Assembly (NCBI RefSeq): GCF_009796825.1
Contig: NZ_CP047030.1
Span: 3,036,501 to 3,100,500, forward strand
Length of the DNA: 64,000 bases
Source: Algibacter sp. L3A6
GTDB lineage: Bacteria > Bacteroidota > Bacteroidia > Flavobacteriales > Flavobacteriaceae
Direction: 5' to 3'
Shown here: piece by piece, positions 9,576 to 18,576 of the stretch
Layout: each line of letters starts with the position of its first letter
Numbering within the stretch: position 1 is the first letter of the stretch
Translations under genes and position numbers: made by a program
Notes under the pieces: generated by a model
Seen by the model: the letters and a program-made list of their open reading frames with translations, nothing else
Databases searched by the model: none
What the model was told of the DNA's origin: nothing

Positions 9576-9746
9576 TGGGGGTTACCACGCCTTAGGGCGA
9601 GGTCGGGCTTTCCGCTATATCTTTTTACAAAGCCTTCTTTAATTATTTTTAAGAATCAAACACCAATTAAACATCAGGTTTAACCCAAAAATAGGCTTTA
9701 AAACCTTTGCAAAAAGGATGCCGCTGCAATCCCTAACCCATTATCC
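9576..9746 (-). repeat. Dispersed structured repeat, copy B
   Basis: This is the minus-orientation copy of the repeat at 4276-4431. On the minus strand it begins GTTAGGGATTGCAGCGGCAT then CCTTTTT, and ends AAAAAGATATAGCGGAAAGC then CCGACC. A small CGCCCTAAGGCG hairpin follows. The middle part shares nothing with copy A, which suggests that only the terminal blocks are functional. Confidence 0.65.
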
Positions 9747-9778
9747 GCTAATATCTCTTGCTTTCTGCAAAATTAAGT

Positions 9779-9786
9779 TATTTTTG
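9779..9786 (+). promoter_or_regulatory. TAnnTTTG-type promoter element
   Basis: TATTTTTG is preceded by TTG at 9758-9760 with an 18-base spacer, matching the Bacteroidota sigma-A promoter layout. It lies 26 bases before the ATG at 9813. Confidence 0.6.
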
Positions 9787-9812
9787 CAATCTATTAGACG
9801 TAGACGAAAAAA

Positions 9813-10970
9813 ATGGAAGAAAATTTCAACATGGTTGCCAAAACCTTATTTGGCTTTGAAGATTTATTAGCAGACGAGCTAACGCAGTTAGGTGCATTGT
9901 ATGTGAAAAAAGGCACTAGAAATGTCTCTTTTTCAGGCGATAAAGGATTTATGTACAAATGTAACTTGGGCTTGCGTACTGCTGTAAAAATTTTAAAACC
10001 CATCCATAGTTTTAATGTAAACAGCGAAAAAGAGCTTTACGACAAACTTTACGCCATGGATTGGTCTAAATATCTTAAAGCTACAGGTACTTTAGCTGTA
10101 GATGCTACCATCCATTCCGATTTATTTACGCACTCGCTCTACATTGCTCAAAAAACAAAAGATGCTATTGTCGATAAATTTAGAGATACTGAAGGTGTAC
10201 GCCCTAATGTAGATTTAAAATTTCCAGATATAAAAATAAACGTGCATATCGATCGACGTAAATGTACTATCTCTTTAGATTCTTCTGGAGATTCTCTACA
10301 CAAGCGTGGTTATAAAACAGCAACTAATATTGCGCCAATAAACGAGGTATTAGCCGCCGGACTTATTATGCTTTCTGGTTGGGACGGACAAACAGATTTT
10401 ATGGACCCAATGTGTGGTTCAGGAACCATGTTGATAGAAGCAGCCATGATTGCTTGTAACATTCCACCAAACTTAATGCGTAAAGAATTTGCTTTCGAGC
10501 GTTGGCCAGATTGGGATGTTGAGTTATTTGAAAAAATAGAAGAGTCTTTACTTAAAAAAACGCGCGATTTTCATCATAAAATCATTGGTTTTGATAAAGC
10601 ACCAAGTGCGGTTACCAAAGCTAAGGAGAATGTGAAAAACGCTCAACTAGATGATTTTATAGAAATAAAACACGAAGATTTCTTTAAAACCCAAAAAGGT
10701 GGCGACGAAAAATTACATATGGTTTTTAACCCACCATACGGTGAGCGATTAAATATCGATATGGAAGAGTTTTACGCTAATATAGGAGATACACTTAAGC
10801 AAAACTATCCAGGAACCGATGCTTGGTTTATTACCTCTAACCTCGATGCTTTAAAGCATGTAGGTTTACGTCCGTCAAGAAAAATACATCTATTTAATGC
10901 CAAATTAGAATCACGTTTAGTAAAATACGTAATGTATGAAGGCAGTAAAAAAGGAAAGTATATGAAATAA
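9813..10970 (+). CDS. THUMP-domain RNA methyltransferase, RlmL N-terminal type
   Basis: 385 residues. An N-terminal ferredoxin-like and THUMP domain covers about residues 1-165, then a Rossmann methyltransferase domain follows. Motif I is FMDPMCGSGTMLIEAAM and the catalytic motif IV is NPPYGERL, typical of N2-guanine RNA methyltransferases. It matches the N-terminal half of enterobacterial RlmKL, which forms m2G2445 in 23S rRNA. Bacteroidota usually encode only this half. A consensus promoter precedes it and a bidirectional terminator follows. Confidence 0.9.
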   Translation: MEENFNMVAKTLFGFEDLLADELTQLGALYVKKGTRNVSFSGDKGFMYKCNLGLRTAVKILKPIHSFNVNSEKELYDKLYAMDWSKYLKATGTLAVDATIHSDLFTHSLYIAQKTKDAIVDKFRDTEGVRPNVDLKFPDIKINVHIDRRKCTISLDSSGDSLHKRGYKTATNIAPINEVLAAGLIMLSGWDGQTDFMDPMCGSGTMLIEAAMIACNIPPNLMRKEFAFERWPDWDVELFEKIEESLLKKTRDFHHKIIGFDKAPSAVTKAKENVKNAQLDDFIEIKHEDFFKTQKGGDEKLHMVFNPPYGERLNIDMEEFYANIGDTLKQNYPGTDAWFITSNLDALKHVGLRPSRKIHLFNAKLESRLVKYVMYEGSKKGKYMK

Positions 10971-11003
10971 CTGTTAAGAAGTTAAAATATAATTTAGAAC
11001 AAA

Positions 11004-11034
11004 AAAAACTCAGAAACTCTCTGAGTTTTTTTTG
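11004..11034. terminator. Bidirectional hairpin terminator
   Basis: AAAAACTCAG (11004-11013) pairs perfectly with CTGAGTTTTT (11021-11030) and is followed by further Ts. It separates the convergent methyltransferase and GNAT genes. Confidence 0.88.
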
Positions 11035-11043
11035 TTTATATCA

Positions 11044-11619
11044 TTATTCAAAATCTTTAAAAATAGATGTTTTTATAGCTGGCCATTCTTCATTTAAAAT
11101 ACCATAACAACAAGAACTTCTTTTAAAACCATCGAGCATCAGCATATCTTTTCGTAGAAGCCCTTCAAGAGTGCCTCCAATTTTTTCAATGGCTTTACGG
11201 GACGCTATGTTTCGCTCATCGGCACGGAATTCTACTTTATCAAACTTTAAGACTTCAAAAGCATATTGAAGCATTAAAAATTTCATATTCATATTTAAAC
11301 CTGTGCCTTGAAATTCATGGCCAATCCAGGTCCACCCAATATGTAAAACTTTATTATGCCAATCTATATGCGCAAAGCGAGTTGTTCCTGCGTAAGCATT
11401 GGTTTGTTTATCGAAAATTATAAACGGAATTACAGTTTTGTTTTGGTAACCAGCAACAGCTGTTGCGGTGTAATTTTTTAAATCTTCTGGTGTTGCAATT
11501 TTACTTGGTGAATAAAGTACTAAGTTTTCTTGTTGTCCAATTTTAAGAATTTCAGAATAATTATTTAAAGTTAAAAGACTAAGTTTTACACGGTTATTTT
11601 CTAAAGTTGGTGTATTCAT
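11044..11619 (-). CDS. GNAT-family N-acetyltransferase, RimJ/RimL-like
   Basis: 191 residues from the ATG at 11619 (MNTPTLENNRVKL). The frame is open to 11688, but the extra 23 residues do not fit the family, whose members begin at this point. The acetyl-CoA region includes WIGHEFQGTGLNMNMKFLML, and the late motif is VEFRADERNIASRKAIEKIG, diagnostic of RimJ/RimL-type enzymes. These acetylate protein N-termini or small amines; the substrate here is unknown. It shares a bidirectional terminator with the upstream convergent gene. Confidence 0.88.
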   Translation of the reverse strand: MNTPTLENNRVKLSLLTLNNYSEILKIGQQENLVLYSPSKIATPEDLKNYTATAVAGYQNKTVIPFIIFDKQTNAYAGTTRFAHIDWHNKVLHIGWTWIGHEFQGTGLNMNMKFLMLQYAFEVLKFDKVEFRADERNIASRKAIEKIGGTLEGLLRKDMLMLDGFKRSSCCYGILNEEWPAIKTSIFKDFE

Positions 11620-11715
11620 AAAATTATCGAAACGTTTAAAATATTGGGTGTTAATCAGGATGTGGTTGTAATAAAAAGCTCTCGCCATCTAAAGCCAAAT
11701 GCCCTTATAATTTTG

Positions 11716-11723
11716 TACTTTTG
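11716..11723 (+). promoter_or_regulatory. TAnnTTTG-type promoter for the menaquinone cluster
   Basis: TACTTTTG lies 27 bases before the ATG at 11751 in the typical flavobacterial context TTTTGTACTTTTGCA. It supports starting the thioesterase at 11751 rather than at a TTG inside the promoter. Confidence 0.65.
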
Positions 11724-11750
11724 CAATCGCGATTAAAAATACAATTTCTT

Positions 11751-12173
11751 ATGGAATTATCTAAAAAAGCAGTTTTAGAAAAAGCTAATTTAGCTTGTAA
11801 AAATACATTAATGGAAACATTAAGAATTGAAATGGTAGATTTTGGAGAAGATTACTTAACAGCCAGAATGCCTGTAGATTCTAGAGTGCATCAACCCGAT
11901 GGTGTATTGCATGGTGGTGCTACCGCAGCTTTAGCCGAAAGTGTGGGGAGTTTTGCTACGCATGTATTTGTAGATACCGAAAAACTTTTTGTGCGTGGTT
12001 TAGAAATTACGGCCAACCATTTAAAAAGCGTAAAAAGTGGTTTTGTTTATGCTAAAGCAACTTTTTTACATAAAGGTAGAACAACGCAATTATTAGATAT
12101 TAAAGTAACGGATGATGATGATAATTTAATTTCTGTTTGTCGTCTGTCAACCATATCGTTACCTAAAAGATAA
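11751..12173 (+). CDS. PaaI-type hotdog thioesterase, probably DHNA-CoA thioesterase
   Basis: 140 residues starting at the ATG at 11751. The motif DGVLHGGATAALAESVGSFA, with HGG and the helix acid, is the active site of PaaI/YdiI/MenI hotdog thioesterases. It stands two bases before the isochorismate synthase gene and ahead of menD. A role in hydrolysing 1,4-dihydroxy-2-naphthoyl-CoA in menaquinone synthesis is therefore likely; this is inference from context and family. It is the first gene of the cluster and follows a consensus promoter. Confidence 0.88.
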   Translation: MELSKKAVLEKANLACKNTLMETLRIEMVDFGEDYLTARMPVDSRVHQPDGVLHGGATAALAESVGSFATHVFVDTEKLFVRGLEITANHLKSVKSGFVYAKATFLHKGRTTQLLDIKVTDDDDNLISVCRLSTISLPKR

Positions 12174-12175
12174 GG

Positions 12176-13297
12176 ATGACATTTAACGAGTTTTTAGAAC
12201 GTATTGATACGCAATACAACGCACAGTTACCATTTGTAATTTATAGAAAACCAAATGAAAGTGCTGTTAATGGATTACTGCAAGAAACAAACGATTTAGT
12301 ATATACTGAAGATTTTACAGAAAAAGGTTTTGTGTTTTCTCCTTTTGACAACACAGAAAAATCGGTTTTAATGCCTTTGGAACTTTCTGATAAATTAAAA
12401 AGTTTGGTTCCAGAATCCACGGCTATTGATTCTATTGAAAGTAGTTCTAAGGTTGATAACACGCTGCAAAAAGAAATACACATCAAGCTTGTTGAACGTG
12501 GCGTAGAGGCTATAAAGAACAATCAGTTTAAAAAAGTAGTGCTATCTCGAACGGAATCTGTTTCGCTTTCAGAAAACAATCCTATTACTATTTTTAATAA
12601 TTTATTACAAAACTATGCTTCGGCATTTGTGTATTGTTGGTATCATCCAAAAGTTGGTTTGTGGTTAGGCGCAACACCCGAAACTTTAGTTAAAATTGAA
12701 GGACAACGTTTTTCAATTATGGCTTTGGCAGGTACGCAAAACTATAAAGGGAGTTTAGATGTTACTTGGCAAGCTAAAGAATTACAAGAGCAACAATATG
12801 TCACCGATTTTATTTTAGATAGTATAGCGACTACAATTGACAATATCAATATATCGAAAATAGAAACGGTAAAGGCTGGTAATTTACTGCATCTAAAAAC
12901 AAGAATTTGGGGCGTTTTAAAACCTAATGGCATTAGCTTAAAAGATTTACTATACAGTTTACACCCAACGCCAGCCGTATGTGGTTTACCTAAAGAGGTT
13001 GCAAAACAGTTTATTTTAGAAGAAGAACATTATAACCGCGAGTTTTACACGGGTTTTTTAGGTGAATTAAATTTAGAAATTACTTCGGCACCACGCTCCG
13101 GAAAAAGAAATATTGAAAATAGAGCATACGCTACAACAAAAAAAAGCACGCAACTATACGTAAACTTGCGTTGTATGCAGCTTAAGGAAAACAAAGCCAT
13201 TGTTTATGTTGGTGGAGGTATTACCGAAAGTTCTAACCCCGAAAACGAATGGGAGGAAACGGTATCAAAATCTTTGGTGATTAAAAAGGTGCTATAA
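12176..13297 (+). CDS. menF: Isochorismate synthase
   Basis: 373 residues with the chorismate-binding fold. Visible signatures are KVVLSRTE, GLWLGATPETLVKI, MALAGTQ, LHPTPAVCGLPK and the C-terminal YVGGGITESSNPENEWEET, which binds magnesium and chorismate. The enzyme turns chorismate into isochorismate, the first committed step of menaquinone synthesis. The start is two bases after the thioesterase stop and menD follows 50 bases downstream. Entry into siderophore synthesis is an alternative in other bacteria, but menD next door favours menaquinone. Confidence 0.93.
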   Translation: MTFNEFLERIDTQYNAQLPFVIYRKPNESAVNGLLQETNDLVYTEDFTEKGFVFSPFDNTEKSVLMPLELSDKLKSLVPESTAIDSIESSSKVDNTLQKEIHIKLVERGVEAIKNNQFKKVVLSRTESVSLSENNPITIFNNLLQNYASAFVYCWYHPKVGLWLGATPETLVKIEGQRFSIMALAGTQNYKGSLDVTWQAKELQEQQYVTDFILDSIATTIDNINISKIETVKAGNLLHLKTRIWGVLKPNGISLKDLLYSLHPTPAVCGLPKEVAKQFILEEEHYNREFYTGFLGELNLEITSAPRSGKRNIENRAYATTKKSTQLYVNLRCMQLKENKAIVYVGGGITESSNPENEWEETVSKSLVIKKVL

Positions 13298-13322
13298 GCG
13301 GTTAACTTATTGCAGTAATTCT

Positions 13323-13330
13323 TATTTTTG
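13323..13330 (+). promoter_or_regulatory. Possible internal promoter for menD
   Basis: TATTTTTG matches the TAnnTTTG consensus and lies 17 bases before the first menD ATG, in the short gap after the isochorismate synthase gene. Confidence 0.5.
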
Positions 13331-13347
13331 GACATATTTAAAATGTT

Positions 13348-15108
13348 ATGATGTATCCAAAAATTCCGCTTGCGCAAACCGTTATTCAGTTGTGTAAAGC
13401 GAAAGGAATTAAACATATTATATTATCTCCAGGTAGCAGAAATGCTCCGTTAACTATTGGTTTTACTCACGACCCATTTTTTGAGAGTTACAGTATTGTT
13501 GATGAGCGTTGTGCAGCCTTTTTTGCATTAGGTATTGCTCAAAAAACACAAGAGCCAACCGCTGTAGTTTGTACATCGGGTAGTGCGTTGCTTAATTATT
13601 ATCCTGCAGTTTCAGAGGCTTTTTATAGTAATATTCCGTTGGTTGTGTTATCGGCCGATAGACCAAAACATTTAATTGGTATTGGTGACGGACAGACTAT
13701 TAACCAGAAAAATGTATTCGAAAATCATATTTTATATTCAGCTAATTTAAAGCTCGATTTAAAAGATGAAAAGAATGTGCCTAACCATGAGGAGTTGCCG
13801 ATTTTTAAAAATTTAGAAGATAAATTTGAACGTTTATTAGGTTTGCAAAAAGGCATTCAAACGTTTAACGAAGAAGAGATTAATACGGCTATAAATATTT
13901 CAAAATTAAAAAAAGGACCTGTTCATATTAATATTCCTTTTGATGAGCCACTTTACACCATGGTTGAAGCATTGAGTGTTTCTCCAAAAGTTATTGAAAT
14001 TCCTTTTAAAGAAACAGAAATTGAAGAGCATATTTTAAAATCGTGTTTTGAAGATTGGAATTCGGCATCAAAAAAAATGATTTTGGTTGGAGTAAATCAA
14101 CCGAATAGTATTGAGCAAAAATGGTTGGATGAATTATCGGAAGATGATAGTGTGATTGTTTTAACCGAAAGCACTTCTAATTTACATCATCCTCATTTTT
14201 TCAATAGTATCGATCAATTAATTGCGCCTTTATCAGAAGAGGAGCAAAAGCAACTTCAACCCGATATATTAATCACTTTTGGAGGCCTAATTGTATCGAA
14301 AAAGATTAAACAATTCCTACGAAAGTATAAACCAAAACAACATTGGCATATTGATGAAAAGGATGCGAATGATACGTTTTTCTGTTTAAACAATCATATT
14401 AAGGCAGCTCCAAATCAGTTTTTCTCGGAGTTTTTACCGAAAGTAACACATTACGTAAAGAGTCATTATAGTGCGGTATGGAGTGCGGTAAGGCAAGACC
14501 GATTGGTAAAGCATAAGCAGTATTTAAAAACGCTTCCTTTTTCGGATTTTACAGTGTTTAATAAGGTTTTAAAATCGATTCCAGAACAAAGTATTTTGCA
14601 AGTGGGTAACAGTTCCGCTATTCGTTACACGCAATTATTCAATTTAAATAAAACCCTAGAGGTGTTCTGTAATCGTGGTACAAGCGGTATTGACGGAAGT
14701 ACAAGTACGGCTATTGGGAGTGCTGTGGCTAATGAAAAACAAGCGATTTTTATTACAGGCGATTTAAGTTTTCTATACGATAGCAATGCGCTTTGGAATA
14801 ATTATATTCCGAAAAATTTTAGAATTATTATAGTAAATAATCAGGGTGGAGGTATTTTTAGAATTTTACCAGGACATAAAAACACAGAAAATTTCGACAC
14901 TTATTTTGAAACAAAACATAATCTTACGGCCGAACATTTAGCGAAAATGTATGGTTTAGATTACGTAAAAGCTTCCGATAAGGTAGAATTGAAAGGGGTT
15001 TTGGCTACATTTTACGATGCTGGAGAGCAACCAAAAATATTGGAAGTGTTTACACCTAAAGCTGTTAATGATGAAATTTTACTAAATTATTTCAAAAATT
15101 TAAAATAA
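13348..15108 (+). CDS. menD: SEPHCHC synthase MenD
   Basis: 586 residues with ATGs at 13348 and 13351; either could start. The order is the N-terminal ThDP-type domain (KGIKHIILSPGSRNAPLTIG, DERCAAFFALG, PTAVVCTSGSALLNYYPAV), a central domain, and a C-terminal ThDP-binding domain (FITGDLSFLYDSNALWNN, INNQGGGIFRILPG-like). MenD joins 2-oxoglutarate and isochorismate with thiamine diphosphate and magnesium to give SEPHCHC in menaquinone synthesis. Length is normal. It ends the menaquinone cluster visible here. Confidence 0.96.
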   Translation: MMYPKIPLAQTVIQLCKAKGIKHIILSPGSRNAPLTIGFTHDPFFESYSIVDERCAAFFALGIAQKTQEPTAVVCTSGSALLNYYPAVSEAFYSNIPLVVLSADRPKHLIGIGDGQTINQKNVFENHILYSANLKLDLKDEKNVPNHEELPIFKNLEDKFERLLGLQKGIQTFNEEEINTAINISKLKKGPVHINIPFDEPLYTMVEALSVSPKVIEIPFKETEIEEHILKSCFEDWNSASKKMILVGVNQPNSIEQKWLDELSEDDSVIVLTESTSNLHHPHFFNSIDQLIAPLSEEEQKQLQPDILITFGGLIVSKKIKQFLRKYKPKQHWHIDEKDANDTFFCLNNHIKAAPNQFFSEFLPKVTHYVKSHYSAVWSAVRQDRLVKHKQYLKTLPFSDFTVFNKVLKSIPEQSILQVGNSSAIRYTQLFNLNKTLEVFCNRGTSGIDGSTSTAIGSAVANEKQAIFITGDLSFLYDSNALWNNYIPKNFRIIIVNNQGGGIFRILPGHKNTENFDTYFETKHNLTAEHLAKMYGLDYVKASDKVELKGVLATFYDAGEQPKILEVFTPKAVNDEILLNYFKNLK

Positions 15109-15196
15109 GAATGTGACTTATCAATTTATTTGGTGTCTAAAAAATAGTTATCTTAATAACTTAATTTATAAACCCTTTTTAAAAACATTCTAAAAC

Positions 15197-15535
15197 ATGA
15201 GTAAAAGAGACGATTTAATTGTAAAGTACGCGGCAGATTTAAAAGATAAATGTGGTGTAACTCCAGATATGGATTTCTTGAAAAAAGTAACAATTGGTTG
15301 TGGACCATCTATATATAATGCAGATTCTTCTACGGTTTCTGGTTCGGATGCTTCTGAATTAGCAACCGTAAAAAATAACTTCTTAATTAAAAAATTAGGA
15401 TTGGCTGATGATGCTAGCTTAGACGAAGGTATTGCCGCTGTAATAGAACAATACGGAAAATCTAACCGTACTAAGTACAGAGCGGTTGTTTATTACTTAC
15501 TTGCAAAGCATTTTGGAAAAGAATCTGTGTACTAG
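15197..15535 (+). CDS. DUF2853 family protein
   Basis: 112 residues, soluble and acidic. It begins MSKRDDLIVKYAADLKDKCG and ends YRAVVYYLLAKHFGKESVY, matching the short DUF2853 family in sequence and length. The function is unknown. The gene stands alone, 88 bases after menD, and is followed by a strong hairpin terminator. Confidence 0.85.
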   Translation: MSKRDDLIVKYAADLKDKCGVTPDMDFLKKVTIGCGPSIYNADSSTVSGSDASELATVKNNFLIKKLGLADDASLDEGIAAVIEQYGKSNRTKYRAVVYYLLAKHFGKESVY

Positions 15536-15564
15536 TATTACAGTATAATTCTCTCTATAATATT

Positions 15565-15596
15565 AAAGGCGCCACATTTTTGTAGCGCCTTTTTAT
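15565..15596 (+). terminator. Rho-independent terminator after the DUF2853 gene
   Basis: AAAGGCGC (15565-15572) pairs with GCGCCTTT, extended across one mismatch by AC/GT, with an ATTTTT loop and a trailing T run. Confidence 0.88.
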
Positions 15597-15669
15597 ATTT
15601 AAAATATTGTCTTTTAAAATTTTTCTCTTTTCTAATAATTTTAATCTCGATTCTTTTTTTGAATATCAT

Positions 15670-15677
15670 TACCTTTG
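15670..15677 (+). promoter_or_regulatory. TAnnTTTG promoter four bases before a start codon
   Basis: TACCTTTG ends four bases before the ATG at 15682. Transcription would begin at or next to the start codon, implying a leaderless or nearly leaderless mRNA. Confidence 0.6.
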
Positions 15678-15681
15678 CGGC

Positions 15682-16512
15682 ATGATACATTTAGGACAAG
15701 TAAATACATTAGAAATTCTTCGTGAAAGTGAGCATGGTGCTTATTTAATTGATAATGAAGATAACCAGGTTTTGTTACCAAATAGATATGTTCCGCAGGA
15801 ATTTAAAATCTACGACAAGCTTGAGGTTTTTGTGTATTTAGACAATGACGAGCGCCCAGTGGCTACAACAGATATGCCATATATTATGAAGGATGGTTTT
15901 GCGCTTTTGCGTTGTAACCAAGTTACCGAATATGGTGCCTTTTTAGATTGGGGTTTAGTTAAGGAATTGTTTTGTCCGTTTCAGGAGCAAGCTTTTAAAA
16001 TGAAACCAGGTGGTTGGTACTTGGTACATTGCTATTTAGATGAAAAAAGCGAGCGTTTAGTAGCTTCTAGTAAAACTATGCGTTTTTTAGATAACCGCGA
16101 ATTAACGGTTGCTGAGTTTGATGAGGTGGATTTAATTGTATCTCACCCATCGGATATTGGTATGAATGTGATTGTAAATAAAAAACATATTGGTTTAATT
16201 TACAAAGATCAAATTTTTAAAGATTTAAGTATAGGAGATAGATTAAAAGGTATCGTTAAAAAAGTACGCCCTGGTAATAAATTAGATATCGCTTTAGGTC
16301 AAATTGGTTATAGAAATATAGAGCCAAATGCCGAAAAAATTATGCATGAATTACATGATAATAGCGGCTATATTAATTTAACCGATAAATCTAGTCCAGA
16401 AGCCATTAAAGATCAACTCCAAATGAGTAAAAAGAACTTTAAAAAGGCTATTGGTACATTGTATAAGCAACGCCAAATAGAAATTAAGTCTGACGGGATT
16501 TATTTAGTTTAA
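15682..16512 (+). CDS. CvfB-like S1 RNA-binding protein
   Basis: 276 residues from the ATG at 15682 (MIHLGQVNTLEILRESEHGA). The longer open frame upstream covers the promoter and is not part of the protein. It has repeated S1-type OB folds, seen in YLIDNEDNQVLLPNRYVP, LRCNQVTEYGAFLDWGLVKE and IGDRLKGIVKKVRPGNKLDIAL. A C-terminal winged helix covers MSKKNFKKAIGTLYKQRQIE. CvfB proteins bind RNA and influence virulence-factor expression in Staphylococcus; the role here is unknown. Its last nine bases overlap the convergent gene at 16504. Confidence 0.9.
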   Translation: MIHLGQVNTLEILRESEHGAYLIDNEDNQVLLPNRYVPQEFKIYDKLEVFVYLDNDERPVATTDMPYIMKDGFALLRCNQVTEYGAFLDWGLVKELFCPFQEQAFKMKPGGWYLVHCYLDEKSERLVASSKTMRFLDNRELTVAEFDEVDLIVSHPSDIGMNVIVNKKHIGLIYKDQIFKDLSIGDRLKGIVKKVRPGNKLDIALGQIGYRNIEPNAEKIMHELHDNSGYINLTDKSSPEAIKDQLQMSKKNFKKAIGTLYKQRQIEIKSDGIYLV

Positions 16513-16932
16513 AGATACCGAGATTTTAGTTTTTACTCTGCTATAAACAAAGTTAACACCATCGCTAATATTTTTGAAATGTATGTTTTCTCGTGAGCAA
16601 AAATTGCTTTCGATTTCAGCATTCATGGCACTTGCAGAATTATGACTTATAACACCGTAAGCACATAGGTTGTTCATTATTTCTTTAAAACTGTTTATAT
16701 CTAACAAGTTAATAGAGTAGGAGTTTACACGATTTGCAATAATGCCAAAAGGTCGCGATATTCCGAAATGAGAAATTAGTTTTTTAAAAATTTCCGATAC
16801 ATTGTGGATATCGATATGTACGCCTTCGCTAAATTCAATAACGACTATGTGATTAAAAAAATGGATATCTCCAAGAGATATTTTCTCCGATTTTAAAATA
16901 TGCTGAGAGAATTCGGATTCAATAATTTTCAT
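16504..16932 (-). CDS. Hypothetical protein, possibly STAS-like
   Basis: 142 residues, soluble, with no signal peptide. Alternating strands and helices (FFNHIVVIEFSEGVHIDI, FGISRPFGIIANRVNSYSIN, CAYGVISHNSASAMNAEIE) suggest an alpha/beta fold like the STAS/SpoIIAA-type proteins common in Flavobacteria. This is only a shape-based guess. The 3' end overlaps the convergent CvfB-like gene by nine bases. The 216 bases between its start and mnmE hold promoters for both directions. Confidence 0.7.
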   Translation of the reverse strand: MKIIESEFSQHILKSEKISLGDIHFFNHIVVIEFSEGVHIDIHNVSEIFKKLISHFGISRPFGIIANRVNSYSINLLDINSFKEIMNNLCAYGVISHNSASAMNAEIESNFCSRENIHFKNISDGVNFVYSRVKTKISVSLN

Positions 16933-17136
16933 GCTTGCTATGGATTAAATTAAGCTATCAAGTTGTAGGGGCTTATCAATAAGACACTTATATGTTTAAA
17001 AAGTCACACCTTTTTTATCGACTTTTTATATTATTGATAATATATTGGAGTGTAATCTCTTTAATCGTAAAGATTAATACATACGAGGCTATTAATTTCA
17101 GTATAAACTTATATCTGTAAACATTTCCATTTTTAG

Positions 17137-17144
17137 TACTTTTG
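17137..17144 (+). promoter_or_regulatory. TAnnTTTG promoter of mnmE
   Basis: TACTTTTG ends four bases before the mnmE ATG at 17149, the same spacing as at the CvfB-like gene. A leaderless mRNA is likely. Confidence 0.6.
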
Positions 17145-17148
17145 CCAA

Positions 17149-18546
17149 ATGATAAACGACGATACTATAGTAGCATTAGCAACACCTTCTGGAGCAGGGG
17201 CCATTGCTATCATCCGATTATCCGGAAAAGATGCCATTACCGTGGCTAACAGCGCTTTCAGATCTGTTAAAAGTAACAAGTCGCTTTTAACGCAAAAAAC
17301 GCATACCATTCATTTAGGGCATATTATAGATAACAAACGCACTATAGATGAGGTTTTGGTGTCCGTTTTTAAAAACCCGAATTCTTACACTGGAGAAAAT
17401 GTGGTAGAAATATCGTGTCATGGATCTAATTATATTCAACAGGAAATTATTCAATTATTTATAAGGAAAGGTTGTCGCACGGCATCGCCTGGAGAGTTTA
17501 CACTTCGAGCTTTTTTAAATGGAAAGTTAGATTTAAGTCAGGCAGAAGCTGTGGCCGATTTAATTTCAAGTGATAATGAAGCGTCTCACCAAATAGCGAT
17601 GCAGCAAATGCGTGGTGGTTTTTCTTCGGAAATAGCAAAGTTACGCGAAGAGCTTTTAAATTTTGCATCGTTAATAGAATTAGAACTCGATTTTGCAGAG
17701 GAAGATGTTGAGTTTGCTGATAGAGGACAATTTAAAGATTTAACCGAACGTATTACGTTTGTATTAAAACGATTGATAGATTCTTTTGCGGTTGGTAACG
17801 TGATTAAAAACGGAATTCCGGTAGCTATTGTAGGAGAACCAAACGTCGGTAAATCCACGCTGTTAAATGCGCTTTTAAATGAAGAACGCGCCATAGTATC
17901 GGAAATTGCAGGAACTACACGGGATACTATTGAAGATGAAATTTCGATAGGTGGTATTGGCTTCCGTTTTATTGACACCGCAGGTATTCGAGAAACAACC
18001 GATGTTGTTGAGAGTATCGGTATTAAAAAGACTTTTGAAAAAATAGATCAGGCTCAAGTTGTTGTTTTTCTTGCTGATAGTAGCAATTTTAAGGAAGCAT
18101 CTTTTCTAAAATCTTTTAAAATTGAAATAGAAAAAATTAAGAATAAATATCCGCTAAAACCATTATTGATTGTTGCTAATAAAGTAGATAAGCTTGATGA
18201 AAAGCAAGTAGATATCGTTAAGGCAGAAATTGAAAACATTCATCTGCTTTCCGCTAAAACAGGTACAGGTGTCGAAGCGTTAAAGGATAAGCTTTTAAGC
18301 TTTGTAAATACAGGCGCATTGAGAAATAACGATACTATTGTTACCAATACGAGACATTACGATTCGCTTCTAAAAGCTTTTGAAGAAATAGGAAAGGTAA
18401 AAGAAGGTTTAGAAATTGGTTTATCTGGAGATTTAATGGCGATAGATATTCGTCAGGCTCTATATTATTTTGGTGAAATAACAGGAGAAATTACTAATGA
18501 TGATTTGTTAGGTAATATTTTTGCTAATTTCTGTATCGGAAAGTAA
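17149..18546 (+). CDS. mnmE: tRNA modification GTPase MnmE
   Basis: 465 residues. The N-terminal tetrahydrofolate-binding domain begins MINDDTIVALATPSGAGAIA. A helical domain encloses a GTPase with P-loop GEPNVGKST (residues 229-237), G2/G3 AGTTRDTIEDE and DTAGI, and G4 NKVD. The C-terminus is FCIGK, whose cysteine is conserved. With MnmG it makes the 5-carboxymethylaminomethyl group on wobble uridine of tRNAs. The last 18 bases of the gene form the left attachment site of the genomic island; the reading frame is preserved by the junction. Confidence 0.97.
   Translation: MINDDTIVALATPSGAGAIAIIRLSGKDAITVANSAFRSVKSNKSLLTQKTHTIHLGHIIDNKRTIDEVLVSVFKNPNSYTGENVVEISCHGSNYIQQEIIQLFIRKGCRTASPGEFTLRAFLNGKLDLSQAEAVADLISSDNEASHQIAMQQMRGGFSSEIAKLREELLNFASLIELELDFAEEDVEFADRGQFKDLTERITFVLKRLIDSFAVGNVIKNGIPVAIVGEPNVGKSTLLNALLNEERAIVSEIAGTTRDTIEDEISIGGIGFRFIDTAGIRETTDVVESIGIKKTFEKIDQAQVVVFLADSSNFKEASFLKSFKIEIEKIKNKYPLKPLLIVANKVDKLDEKQVDIVKAEIENIHLLSAKTGTGVEALKDKLLSFVNTGALRNNDTIVTNTRHYDSLLKAFEEIGKVKEGLEIGLSGDLMAIDIRQALYYFGEITGEITNDDLLGNIFANFCIGK
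18529..18546 (+). repeat. Left attachment site (attL) of the island at the mnmE 3' end
   Basis: TTCTGTATCGGAAAGTAA encodes the last codons of mnmE (FCIGK-stop) and recurs at 51879-51896 with three differences. The mnmE (trmE/thdF) 3' end is the known target of SGI1-type islands. A tyrosine integrase gene lies less than 1 kb downstream. Confidence 0.85.
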
Positions 18547-18576
18547 ATGCCAAAAACAAAACATAATAAAACAAAT

